7,208 nt of DNA from assembly GCA_025458735.1 (NCBI GenBank), contig JALORV010000026.1:1-7208 (forward strand), in the 5' to 3' direction. The first letter of the stretch is position 1. The number at the start of each line of letters is the position of its first letter. Below the pieces are notes generated by a model that had not been told where the DNA came from, made no database searches, and saw nothing but the letters and a program-made list of their open reading frames with translations. This DNA is from Burkholderiaceae bacterium. GTDB lineage: Bacteria > Pseudomonadota > Gammaproteobacteria > Burkholderiales > Burkholderiaceae. Both the position numbers and the translations under genes were made by a program. Below, piece after piece: positions 1-5,906 of this stretch.

Positions 1-137
1 GCGCGGCTGGCGCCGCCTGCAACAGACGGCCTCACCCGCCCCGGGAGTCTTCGTGTCACGGTCCCCGGCAACCGGTCGCCGAGGCCCGGCACCCTTCCTG
101 GCTCAGGCAACGGCGGCGCTGCGGCCGACCGCCGCGC

Positions 138-1142
138 TCAGCCGAGCCATCCCTTGATGCGCGCCGCGAATGTGTCCCGGCTGATGCCGTAGCGGTCGTG
201 CAGCGTCGGTAGCGCGCCGGCGTCGAGGAACGCGTCCGGCAGCCCGCCGAGCTGGAACCCGGCCGGCTGCACGCCGTTGCGCAGCAGCAGGCTCGCCACC
301 GCCTCGCCCAGGCCGCCGATCACCGAGTGGTTTTCGGCGACCACGACCAGACGCGGCTTGCGGCGCACTTCCGCCAGAATCGTCGCCTCGTCGAGCGGCT
401 TGATGGTCGGGCAGTGCAGCACTGCCACGCCGACTTTGTCTCCGGCCAGCAGCTGCGCCGCCTCGAGCGCGCGCATCGTCATGAAGCCGCTCGATATCAC
501 CAGCACCTCGGCGCCATCGCGCAGCAGCTTCGCCTTGCCGAGCTCGAAGCGGTAGTCGAATTCGTCGAGCACCAGCGGCACGTTGCCGCGCAGCAGCCGC
601 ATGTAGACCGGCCCCCGGTGCGCGGCAATCTGCGGCACCGCCTGCTCGAGGTCGAGCGCATCGCACGGATCGACGATCGTCAGCCCGGGAATGCCGCGCA
701 TCATTGCGATGTCCTCGGTCGCCTGGTGGCTCGGGCCGTAACCGGTCGTGAGCCCCGGCAGCGCGCAGCAGATCTTGACGTCGAGATTCTCCTCGGCGAT
801 TACCTGGTGGATGAAGTCGTAGGCGCGACGCGTGCCGAACACCGCATAGGTGGTGACGAACGGCGTGAGGCCTGCCTTCGCCATGCCGCCGGCGGCACCC
901 ATCAGCAGCTGCTCGGCCATGCCCATCTGGAAGAAGCGGTCCGGATACGCCTGCGCGAACAGGTGCAGGTCGGTGTACTTGGCCAGATCGGCAGTCATGC
1001 CGACGATGTCCGGCCGCTGCGCGGCCAGTTCGACCAGCGCCTTGCCGAACGGCGCGGCCTGCACGCGCTGCCCCTCGCTCGCGATGGACGCGATCATCGC
1101 GGAGGTGGTCAGGCGCGGCTTCTTGTCTGCGACGGTGTTCAT
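138..1142 (-). CDS. Transketolase-like ThDP enzyme, C-terminal subunit (pyrimidine and C-terminal domains)
   Basis: A 334-residue protein forming the second half of a split transketolase-like enzyme; it should pair with the product of the gene immediately upstream to build the ThDP site at the subunit interface. Residues about 25-195 are the pyrimidine-binding domain. It contains MGMAEQ at 73-78, where E77 matches the catalytic glutamate that activates ThDP, and GPSHQATED at 136-144, where H139 matches the active-site histidine of the transketolase GPTHQ motif. Residues about 205-334 are the C-terminal domain, with the typical AENHSVIGGLGEAV stretch at 269-282. R182 (YMRLL) may correspond to the conserved phosphate-binding arginine. 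However, the usual GED before GPTH is TGY here, and the first phosphate-site arginine and serine seem to be replaced (A30 and Y56 region). The start codon shares one base with the preceding stop (TGATG), and GAGGAGG lies 7 bases upstream, so translation is probably coupled. The family call is firm; the substrate is unknown and may not be a sugar phosphate. Confidence 0.93.
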   Translation of the reverse strand: MNTVADKKPRLTTSAMIASIASEGQRVQAAPFGKALVELAAQRPDIVGMTADLAKYTDLHLFAQAYPDRFFQMGMAEQLLMGAAGGMAKAGLTPFVTTYAVFGTRRAYDFIHQVIAEENLDVKICCALPGLTTGYGPSHQATEDIAMMRGIPGLTIVDPCDALDLEQAVPQIAAHRGPVYMRLLRGNVPLVLDEFDYRFELGKAKLLRDGAEVLVISSGFMTMRALEAAQLLAGDKVGVAVLHCPTIKPLDEATILAEVRRKPRLVVVAENHSVIGGLGEAVASLLLRNGVQPAGFQLGGLPDAFLDAGALPTLHDRYGISRDTFAARIKGWLG

Positions 1143-1999
1143 CAGTGGGCCTCCTCAGGCTGCGACTCGTCAAGGATCCGGATCGCCTGCTGCCATTCGG
1201 GCGGATCGACGCGGATGAAGTGGTTCTTCTCGCGCTTCTCGAGGAACGGCACACCCTTGCCCATCAGCGTGTCGAACAGGATCACGCGCGGTTTCGCGAC
1301 GGCCACGCTGCGGGCGACGTCGAAGGCGCGCAGCACGGCGGCGAGGTCGTTGCCATCGACGCGCTGCACGTGCCAGCCGAAGGCCGCCCACTTGTCGGCA
1401 AGCGGCTCGAAGGCCATCACCTTGCTCGAGGCGCCGTCAGCCTGCTGGTTGTTGATGTCGACCAGGCAGATCAGGTTGGCGAGGCCGTAGTGAGACGCGG
1501 ACATCGCCGCCTCCCAGGTGGAGCCTTCGTCGAGCTCGCCATCGGACATCGAGTTGTAGACGAAAGCCGGGTTGTTCCTGTGCCGCAGCCCGAGCGCCAT
1601 GCCGACGGCGATCGGCAGGCCCTGCCCGAGCGAACCGCCGGATATCTCCATGCCCGGCGTGTACGCCGCCATGCCCGACATCGGCAGACGGCTGTCGTCG
1701 CTGCCGTAGGTCTCGAGTTCCGCCTCGGGAACGATGCCGGCCTCGATCAGCGCGGCGTAAAACGCGATCGCATAATGGCCGTGCGACAGCAGGAAGCGGT
1801 CGCGCCCTTCCCACTCCGGTTCTGCGGGGCGCAGATTCAGTGCGTGACCATAGGCTACGGCCAGCACGTCGGCGTAGCCGAGCGCCTGGCCGATATAGCC
1901 CTGGCCCTGCACCTCGCCCATGCGCAATGCGTAGCGACGGATGCGCCAGGCGCACTGCGCGAGCGCCGCAACCCGGTCCGTCGTGGCGGTTGCATTCAT
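1142..1999 (-). CDS. Transketolase-like ThDP enzyme, N-terminal (pyrophosphate-binding) subunit
   Basis: A 285-residue protein, the usual length for the N half of a split transketolase. It binds the diphosphate of thiamine diphosphate and Mg2+. Seen directly: SHGHYAIAFYAAL at 72-84 (matching the S-x-GH motif), PGMEISGGSLGQGL at 115-128, and the ThDP motif SDGELDEGSTWEA at 152-164 ending in INNQQADG at 182-189 (the GDG...NN signature, with Ser in first place). MGKGVPFLEKREKNH at 246-260 keeps a late active-site histidine (H260). Two features differ from classical transketolases: the early SGHPG motif is QGYIG (Y35 where the histidine would be), and the GHP motif before PGVE is SGMAAY at 108-113. 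Both histidines contact the sugar donor in yeast and E. coli enzymes, so an unusual donor is likely. AAGGAG sits 7 bases before the ATG. It lies 28 bases behind the TRAP permease gene and overlaps the C-subunit gene by one base. Confidence 0.93.
   Translation of the reverse strand: MNATATTDRVAALAQCAWRIRRYALRMGEVQGQGYIGQALGYADVLAVAYGHALNLRPAEPEWEGRDRFLLSHGHYAIAFYAALIEAGIVPEAELETYGSDDSRLPMSGMAAYTPGMEISGGSLGQGLPIAVGMALGLRHRNNPAFVYNSMSDGELDEGSTWEAAMSASHYGLANLICLVDINNQQADGASSKVMAFEPLADKWAAFGWHVQRVDGNDLAAVLRAFDVARSVAVAKPRVILFDTLMGKGVPFLEKREKNHFIRVDPPEWQQAIRILDESQPEEAH
1150..1156 (-). promoter_or_regulatory. Ribosome binding site of the C-subunit gene, inside the N-subunit gene
   Basis: GAGGAGG on the minus strand lies within the last codons of the N-subunit gene (Glu-Glu-Ala), 7 bases before the ATG at 1142. 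It supports the ATG that overlaps the upstream TGA by one base. The arrangement shows that the two halves are separate, translationally coupled genes, as expected for a heteromeric enzyme made in equal amounts, and not one gene broken by a frameshift. Confidence 0.8.
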
Positions 2000-2027
2000 C
2001 GGGACTCTCCTTGGTTGACGGTTACGG

Positions 2028-3287
2028 TCACTTGATGATCGACGCCGGCACGTAGGACACCAGCGCCAGCACGAGGAAAGCGACCAGGTAAAACGGGCCC
2101 AGCTCGCGCACTGTCTGGCCGACCTTGACCTTGGCCACCGCGCTGGTGATGAAGAGCGTCGTGCCGACCGGCGGGGTGTAAAGACCGATCGCCAGGTTGA
2201 CCACCATCATCACGCCGAGCTGCGTCGGTTCCATGCCGATGCTCTGCGCGAGCGGGATGAACACCGGCGTCAGCAGCAGGATCGCCGCCGGCAGGTCGAT
2301 GAACATGCCGATCAGCAGCATCAGCAGGTTCATCAGCAAAATCACCATCCAGCCGGTGTCCACGTTCTCACGCACCCACTGCGTGATGCCCTGCGGCATC
2401 TGGTCGAAGGTCAGCAGCCAGCCGATCGCGGCCGACGCCATGATCACCAGCAGCACGACCCCGGTGGCAAGTCCGGCTTCGACGACGGCAGCATTCAGCC
2501 GCTTCCAGTCGAGGTCGCGGTACACCACCGCAGACACCACGCCGGCGTAGAGCGTCGACAGCACCGCCACTTCGGTCGGCGTGGCGATGCCGAAGCGCAG
2601 GAAGACGACGATCAGCACCGGCAGCAGCAGCGCAGGTGTCGAATACGCCAGGTGCCTGCGGAAGGCGGCCAGCTCGAACGGCGTCGTGTCGCGCGGGAAA
2701 TTGCGGCGACGACCGACCCACCAGCACACGAACATGAAGCCGCCGCACAGCAGCAGGCCGGGCAGGATGCCGGCGACGAACAGCGCGGCGATCGACGCGT
2801 TGGCCGTCAGCGCGAAGATGATCATCGGGATCGACGGCGGGATCAGGATGTCGATGGTCGCCGCCGCCGCCAGCGTCGCCGCCGAGAACGCCGGCGGATA
2901 GCCGAGGCGCTTGTGCCAGGGGATCATCAGCGAGCCGATCGCGGAAGCGTCGGCGACCGCCGAGCCCGACACGCCGCCGAACAGCGTCGACGACAGCACG
3001 CCGACCTGCGCCGGCCCGCCGTGGTAGCGGCCGATCAGCGTCGACAGCATCCCCACCAGCGCCGCGCCGAGCTTGCCGCCCATCATCAGCGCGCCGGTCA
3101 GCATGAAGAACGGGATCGCGATCAGCGGAAAGCTCTGGACCTGCGCCACCATCTGCTGCACCAGCAGGTCGAGCGGCACGCGGTCCGAGGTGGCCGCGGC
3201 GGCCATCGCCGACATCAGCAACGCGTGGGCGATCGGCACGGCGAACACGGCCGCGCCGAGGAAGACAACGAGGATCAGGGCAGTCAT
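2028..3287 (-). CDS. dctM: TRAP transporter large permease subunit (DctM family)
   Basis: A 419-residue, strongly hydrophobic inner-membrane protein matching the length and pattern of the TRAP large subunit, which carries substrate and sodium ions across the membrane using the ion gradient. Family motifs are visible: GGVSGSAVADASAIG at 104-118, a re-entrant loop of the transport core; IPPSIPMI at 149-156; and GLYTPPVGTTLFI at 368-380, in the second half of the inverted repeat. I expect about ten to twelve membrane segments and re-entrant hairpins, but did not compute them. AGGAGA lies 5 bases before the ATG at 3287, and the 15 bases around the start are identical to those of the small-permease gene. 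The stop precedes the N-subunit gene by 28 bases. The symbol is a family label only; substrate choice is set by the binding protein, and nothing shows that it carries C4-dicarboxylates. Confidence 0.96.
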   Translation of the reverse strand: MTALILVVFLGAAVFAVPIAHALLMSAMAAAATSDRVPLDLLVQQMVAQVQSFPLIAIPFFMLTGALMMGGKLGAALVGMLSTLIGRYHGGPAQVGVLSSTLFGGVSGSAVADASAIGSLMIPWHKRLGYPPAFSAATLAAAATIDILIPPSIPMIIFALTANASIAALFVAGILPGLLLCGGFMFVCWWVGRRRNFPRDTTPFELAAFRRHLAYSTPALLLPVLIVVFLRFGIATPTEVAVLSTLYAGVVSAVVYRDLDWKRLNAAVVEAGLATGVVLLVIMASAAIGWLLTFDQMPQGITQWVRENVDTGWMVILLMNLLMLLIGMFIDLPAAILLLTPVFIPLAQSIGMEPTQLGVMMVVNLAIGLYTPPVGTTLFITSAVAKVKVGQTVRELGPFYLVAFLVLALVSYVPASIIK

Positions 3288-3312
3288 GGCGGTCTCCTGT
3301 CGATCTGCGGAA

Positions 3313-3825
3313 CTACCAGTGCGCCTGCGGAACGTGCGGCTCGCCGCTCGCCAGCGGATCGACGGTCATCTGCCATACGCGCCAGGCCGAGAACAGCGCC
3401 AGCAGGGCCAGCAGCGCCATGCCGCCCATCACGCAGCCATAGGTGATCGAGCCCGGCAGCTGCAGGATCGGCGATTTCTCGTCGTGCACCACCTCGAGCA
3501 TGCGGAAGGTGGCGACCGACAGCACGCCGTACATTGCGGCGACGGCCAGCCACGTCAGCACGGCGATCGGCCGGCGCAGCGCAAACGGCAGCTTGTCCAT
3601 CATGAAGCTGGTGGTGATATGCGCGCCGTGCAGCGCGGCCAGCACCACGCCCGACATCACCAGCCACGGAAACAGCAGCTCCGGCACCTCGTTGGCCCAC
3701 TGGATGCTCGAGCCGGTGGCATAACGCAGCACGGTGTTGGCGCACAGGATCAGGAAGATCACGGACGTGCTCAGCCACAGCACCGCACGGCACAGGGCGG
3801 CGACGGCGCGCTCGACGACGTTCAT
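3313..3825 (-). CDS. dctQ: TRAP transporter small permease subunit (DctQ family)
   Basis: A 170-residue membrane protein with four hydrophobic segments at about 12-33, 50-66, 85-106 and 128-148, the standard topology of the TRAP small subunit that supports the large permease. The segment after the first helix holds the family's WxxE pattern (W43-A-N-E46), typical near the membrane surface. The sequence ends in a short polar tail. The ATG at 3825 has AAGGAG close upstream. The gene sits between the binding-protein gene (102-base gap containing a strong hairpin) and the large-permease gene (25-base gap). That gap and the possible pairing over its start suggest that this gene is expressed less than the binding protein. 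Small subunits diverge quickly, so the call rests on length, topology, the WxxE pattern and the gene order P-Q-M. The symbol is a family label. Confidence 0.93.
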   Translation of the reverse strand: MNVVERAVAALCRAVLWLSTSVIFLILCANTVLRYATGSSIQWANEVPELLFPWLVMSGVVLAALHGAHITTSFMMDKLPFALRRPIAVLTWLAVAAMYGVLSVATFRMLEVVHDEKSPILQLPGSITYGCVMGGMALLALLALFSAWRVWQMTVDPLASGEPHVPQAHW

Positions 3826-3848
3826 GGCGGTCTCCTTGGGGGTAGATG

Positions 3849-3873
3849 GCGCCCGCTCGGTTGCGAGGGGCGC
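3849..3873 (-). promoter_or_regulatory. Intergenic hairpin between binding-protein and small-permease genes
   Basis: In the minus-strand transcript GCGCCC-CTCG pairs with CGAG-(C)-GGGCGC around a four-base CAAC loop: ten base pairs, almost all G-C, with one bulged base. It lies in the 102-base gap after the binding-protein stop and 24 bases before the small-permease start. No U-run follows on the minus strand, so it is not a typical terminator. Hairpins in this place are a known means of letting a binding protein be made in excess over its membrane partners, by protecting the upstream mRNA 3' end or reducing read-through. The hairpin is seen in the sequence; its role is inferred. Confidence 0.65.
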
Positions 3874-3927
3874 TCTTGTTATCCGGTGCCGGACGGTAGG
3901 GCGACCGCCGTGGCACCCGCTTTACTG

Positions 3928-4914
3928 CTACTGCGCGCGAGCGGCGGCGACGACCTTCGTCACGTAGGCGCCGATCGGGCCGGTCGTCCACTTCGACTCC
4001 ACCGGCCCGGTGGCCTTGGCGAACGCGTTCTTGTCGACCGTCGTCACCTGCATGCCCTTGGTCTTCAGATCCGCGAGCAGCTTGTCGTCGGACTCCTGCG
4101 AGAGCCTGCGCTGCAGCGCGGTTGCCTCGGCGGCCGCTTCCTGAACGATCTTGCGATCGGCCTCGGACAGCCGGTCCCAGGTGCGCTTGCTCATCAGGAA
4201 CGGCGTCATCTGGAACTGGTGCGAGGTCAGCGCGAGGTTCTTCTGCACTTCGTACAGCTTGCTGGCGTGGATGTTCATCAGCGGGTTCTCCTGGCCGTCG
4301 ACCACGCCCTGCTGGAGCGCGACGTACAGCTCGGCGAACTTGATCTGCTGCGCCTCGGCGCCGAGCGACTGCATGATGTCGACCAGCACGCTGTCGGGCG
4401 GCGTGCGCATCTTCAGGCCCTTCATGTCCTCGACCTTGCCGATCGGGCGCTTGCTGTTGGTCATGTGGCGGATGCCGTTGTCCCAGTAGCCGAGCACGAT
4501 CAGGCCCTTGTCGGCCGACTTGTCGGCGAGTTCCCTGCCGAGCGGGCCGTCGAGCAGCTTGAAGGCCTGGCCGGCGTTGCTGAACAGGAACGGCATGCCG
4601 TAGGCGGCGTACTCCGGCACCGCATTGGCGACCGCGCCCTGCGAGTTGGCCGACATGTCGAGCGCGCCGGTGCGCAGCGCGGTGACCATCGCAGCGTCGT
4701 CACCGAGCTGCGCCGAAGGCGCCACCTGGACTTCGATCCTGCCGCCGGACTTCGCCTTGACGACGTCGGCGAACTTCACCGCCGCCTCGTGGCGCGGATT
4801 GCCGGGCGCGGCGCCGTGGCCGAGCGTGAGCTTGGTCTGGGCCTGGACGACGACGGGCAGCAGCAGGCCAGCGGCCAGCGCGACCAGCGTGCGATTGAAG
4901 TGCAAGCGATTCAT
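3928..4914 (-). CDS. dctP: TRAP transporter periplasmic solute-binding protein (DctP family)
   Basis: A 328-residue precursor with a Sec signal peptide: basic start (MNRLHFNR), hydrophobic core at about 9-23 and a likely cleavage after VVVQA (residue 25). The mature protein starts TKLTLGHGAAPGNPRHEAA, typical of DctP-type proteins. LKMRTPPDS at 167-175 contains R170, matching the conserved arginine that forms a salt bridge with the ligand's carboxylate, and QQGVVDGQENP at 201-211 is the family signature around the ligand pocket. The ligand is therefore probably an organic acid (sugar acid, hydroxy acid or similar), but its identity cannot be read from the sequence. The ATG at 4914 is chosen because it gives a complete signal peptide and has GGAGA 6 bases upstream; the open frame extends further upstream only as chance overlap with the dehydrogenase gene. 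It follows that gene by 59 bases and precedes the permease genes. Confidence 0.95.
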   Translation of the reverse strand: MNRLHFNRTLVALAAGLLLPVVVQAQTKLTLGHGAAPGNPRHEAAVKFADVVKAKSGGRIEVQVAPSAQLGDDAAMVTALRTGALDMSANSQGAVANAVPEYAAYGMPFLFSNAGQAFKLLDGPLGRELADKSADKGLIVLGYWDNGIRHMTNSKRPIGKVEDMKGLKMRTPPDSVLVDIMQSLGAEAQQIKFAELYVALQQGVVDGQENPLMNIHASKLYEVQKNLALTSHQFQMTPFLMSKRTWDRLSEADRKIVQEAAAEATALQRRLSQESDDKLLADLKTKGMQVTTVDKNAFAKATGPVESKWTTGPIGAYVTKVVAAARAQ

Positions 4915-4973
4915 GGGTTGTCTCCGGATTGCGTGTGGTTTGACTGCGAGGGGAGGGGCTTCGGGCAGGAACT

Positions 4974-5723
4974 TCAGTGGATCAACATGCCGCCATTCAC
5001 GTCGAGCGTGATGCCGGTGCAGTACGCCGACAGGTCGCTGGCGAGGAACAGGCACGCGCCGGCGACATCGCTGGCGGCGCCCAGGCGCGCAAGCGGAATC
5101 TCGGCCGCAATTTGCGCCTTGCGTTCCTCGGTGAGCTTGCCCTTGCTGATGTCGGTGGCGATCAGCCCGGGCGTGATGCAATTGACGCGGATGCCGGCCG
5201 GGCCGAGTTCGCGTGCCATCGCGCGCGCCAGCCCCAGCACGCCGGCCTTGGCCGCCGAGTAGTGCGGGCCGCCGAGGATGCCGCCGCCACGCTGCGCCGA
5301 GACCGACGAGATGCAGACGATCGAGCCGGCGCCCTGCTTCTGCATCGCCGGCAGCGCCGCCTGCGACATGTAAAGCGTGCCGCGCAGGCTCACATCGAGG
5401 ATGCGGTCGTAGTCGGCGCCGGTGATGTCGATGGTCTTCGCGGGCTGCGTGATGCCGGCGTTGTTGACCAGCACGTCGATGCGGCCGTAGGCCTGCAGCG
5501 TCGCGGCTGCGGCGGCCTCGCAAGAGGCCTTGTCGGTGACGTCGGCGACCAGGCCAAGATGGCCCGTGCCAAGCTTCATCGCCGCCGCCGCCGGATCGGC
5601 GCGCTCGAGATCCAGCACCACCACGCGCGCGCCGTGCGACGCCATCAGACGCGCGGTGGCGAAACCGAGGCCGTTGATGCCGGCGCCCCCGGTGATCACG
5701 GCAACCTTGTCGGCAAGCAGCAT
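4974..5723 (-). CDS. Short-chain dehydrogenase/reductase (classical SDR, FabG-like fold)
   Basis: A 249-residue NAD(P)-dependent oxidoreductase of normal length for classical SDRs. The cofactor loop is TGGAGINGLG at 11-20, the longer ten-residue version of TGxxxGIG. D38 at the end of the second strand (VVVLDLE) favours NAD(H) over NADP(H). NNAG is at 87-90, and the catalytic residues are S140 (ISS), Y155 and K159 (YSAAK). The helix-4 asparagine of the catalytic tetrad appears to be serine (S112 in DVSLRG). ITPGLIATD at 183-191 follows the usual PG motif. First gene of the operon, with AGGAG 9 bases before the ATG and a divergent regulator upstream. In this setting it more likely oxidises a hydroxyl of the imported acid, or reduces its cleavage product, than works in fatty acid synthesis; automatic labels such as 3-oxoacyl-ACP reductase would be misleading. 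The exact substrate is unknown. Confidence 0.93.
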   Translation of the reverse strand: MLLADKVAVITGGAGINGLGFATARLMASHGARVVVLDLERADPAAAAMKLGTGHLGLVADVTDKASCEAAAAATLQAYGRIDVLVNNAGITQPAKTIDITGADYDRILDVSLRGTLYMSQAALPAMQKQGAGSIVCISSVSAQRGGGILGGPHYSAAKAGVLGLARAMARELGPAGIRVNCITPGLIATDISKGKLTEERKAQIAAEIPLARLGAASDVAGACLFLASDLSAYCTGITLDVNGGMLIH

Positions 5724-5760
5724 GTCGTTCGACTCCTGGTGTTCTTCGAGAGGGAAGCCG

Positions 5761-5777
5761 TGCCGCGCTGTGCGGCA
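5761..5777. promoter_or_regulatory. Perfect inverted repeat in the operon leader
   Basis: TGCCGC and GCGGCA form a perfect six-base dyad around five bases (GCTGT), 38-54 bases upstream of the dehydrogenase ATG. AAGC (5755-5758) and GCTT (5783-5786) extend it imperfectly outward with bulges. It may be a regulator site or a hairpin in the 5' leader of the operon mRNA. Six-base GC dyads arise by chance in such DNA, so this is tentative. Confidence 0.3.
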
Positions 5778-5791
5778 TCGGTGCTTCTTAT

Positions 5792-5810
5792 GGGGACGAT
5801 TCGATTCCCC
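5792..5810. promoter_or_regulatory. Candidate operator dyad GGGGA-N9-TCCCC
   Basis: Five-base arms separated by nine bases give a 19-base interrupted dyad in the divergent gap, just downstream of the candidate minus-strand -10 box. The arm spacing resembles that of LysR-type sites, but the arms do not give the usual T-N11-A pattern. Neighbouring GATTC repeats (5798, 5803 and 5821) add local symmetry. A regulator site is plausible but unproven. Confidence 0.3.
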
Positions 5811-5906
5811 GATGGAGGCGGATTCTTCGTGCCCGCCAAGCTGACGACAAGCGATAATTCTTCAGCCTAAGATGACGTTCTTTCATGTTGTGAGGGAGAG
5901 CGAACC

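Larger units (their letters stand above)
5724..5906. promoter_or_regulatory. Divergent promoter/operator region between the operon and its LysR regulator
   Basis: This 183-base gap separates the divergent starts of the dehydrogenase gene and the LysR gene and is visibly richer in A+T than its flanks. LysR-type proteins normally bind such a gap to activate the divergent operon and repress themselves. A candidate minus-strand promoter is TTGTCG (5850-5845), 17 bases, then AAGAAT (5827-5822), each matching four of six consensus bases. For the plus strand, GATAAT at 5853-5858 resembles a -10 box without a good -35. The gap also holds five TTCTT copies and two short dyads, listed separately. The promoter assignments are weak; the regulatory role of the gap as a whole is well supported by layout. 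Confidence 0.55.

Noticed and set aside
1..137. A gene or terminator at the left edge, including a six-pair GC stem at 113-135 just after the operon's last stop.
   Set aside because: Several frames stay open through GC bias but none has a recognisable motif or clear start. The stem is short and has no T-run on the minus strand.
152..154. SDG instead of GDG in the ThDP motif of the N subunit (residue numbers) as a sign of lost cofactor binding.
   Set aside because: As I recall, SDG is common in split transketolase N subunits, and the metal-binding Asp and the later NN are present.
103..1254. A 383-codon minus-strand frame overlapping the C-subunit gene.
   Set aside because: Arg/Ala/Gly-rich translation without motifs; the 334-residue transketolase frame covers the same DNA with clear family motifs.
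138..1999. The two transketolase halves as a single gene broken by a frameshift.
   Set aside because: Each half has its own start, ribosome site and domain boundary, joined by a TGATG overlap; split transketolases are a known natural form.
3073..5262. A 729-codon open frame on the plus strand, antisense to the TRAP and SDR genes.
   Set aside because: Its translation is rich in Arg, His, Ala and Gln with no recognisable domain; it is a GC-driven shadow of well-supported genes on the other strand.
3928..5778. A 616-codon frame that seems to fuse an upstream segment to the binding protein.
   Set aside because: The upstream part overlaps the SDR gene out of frame and is low-complexity. The real start at 4914 has a ribosome site and a complete signal peptide.
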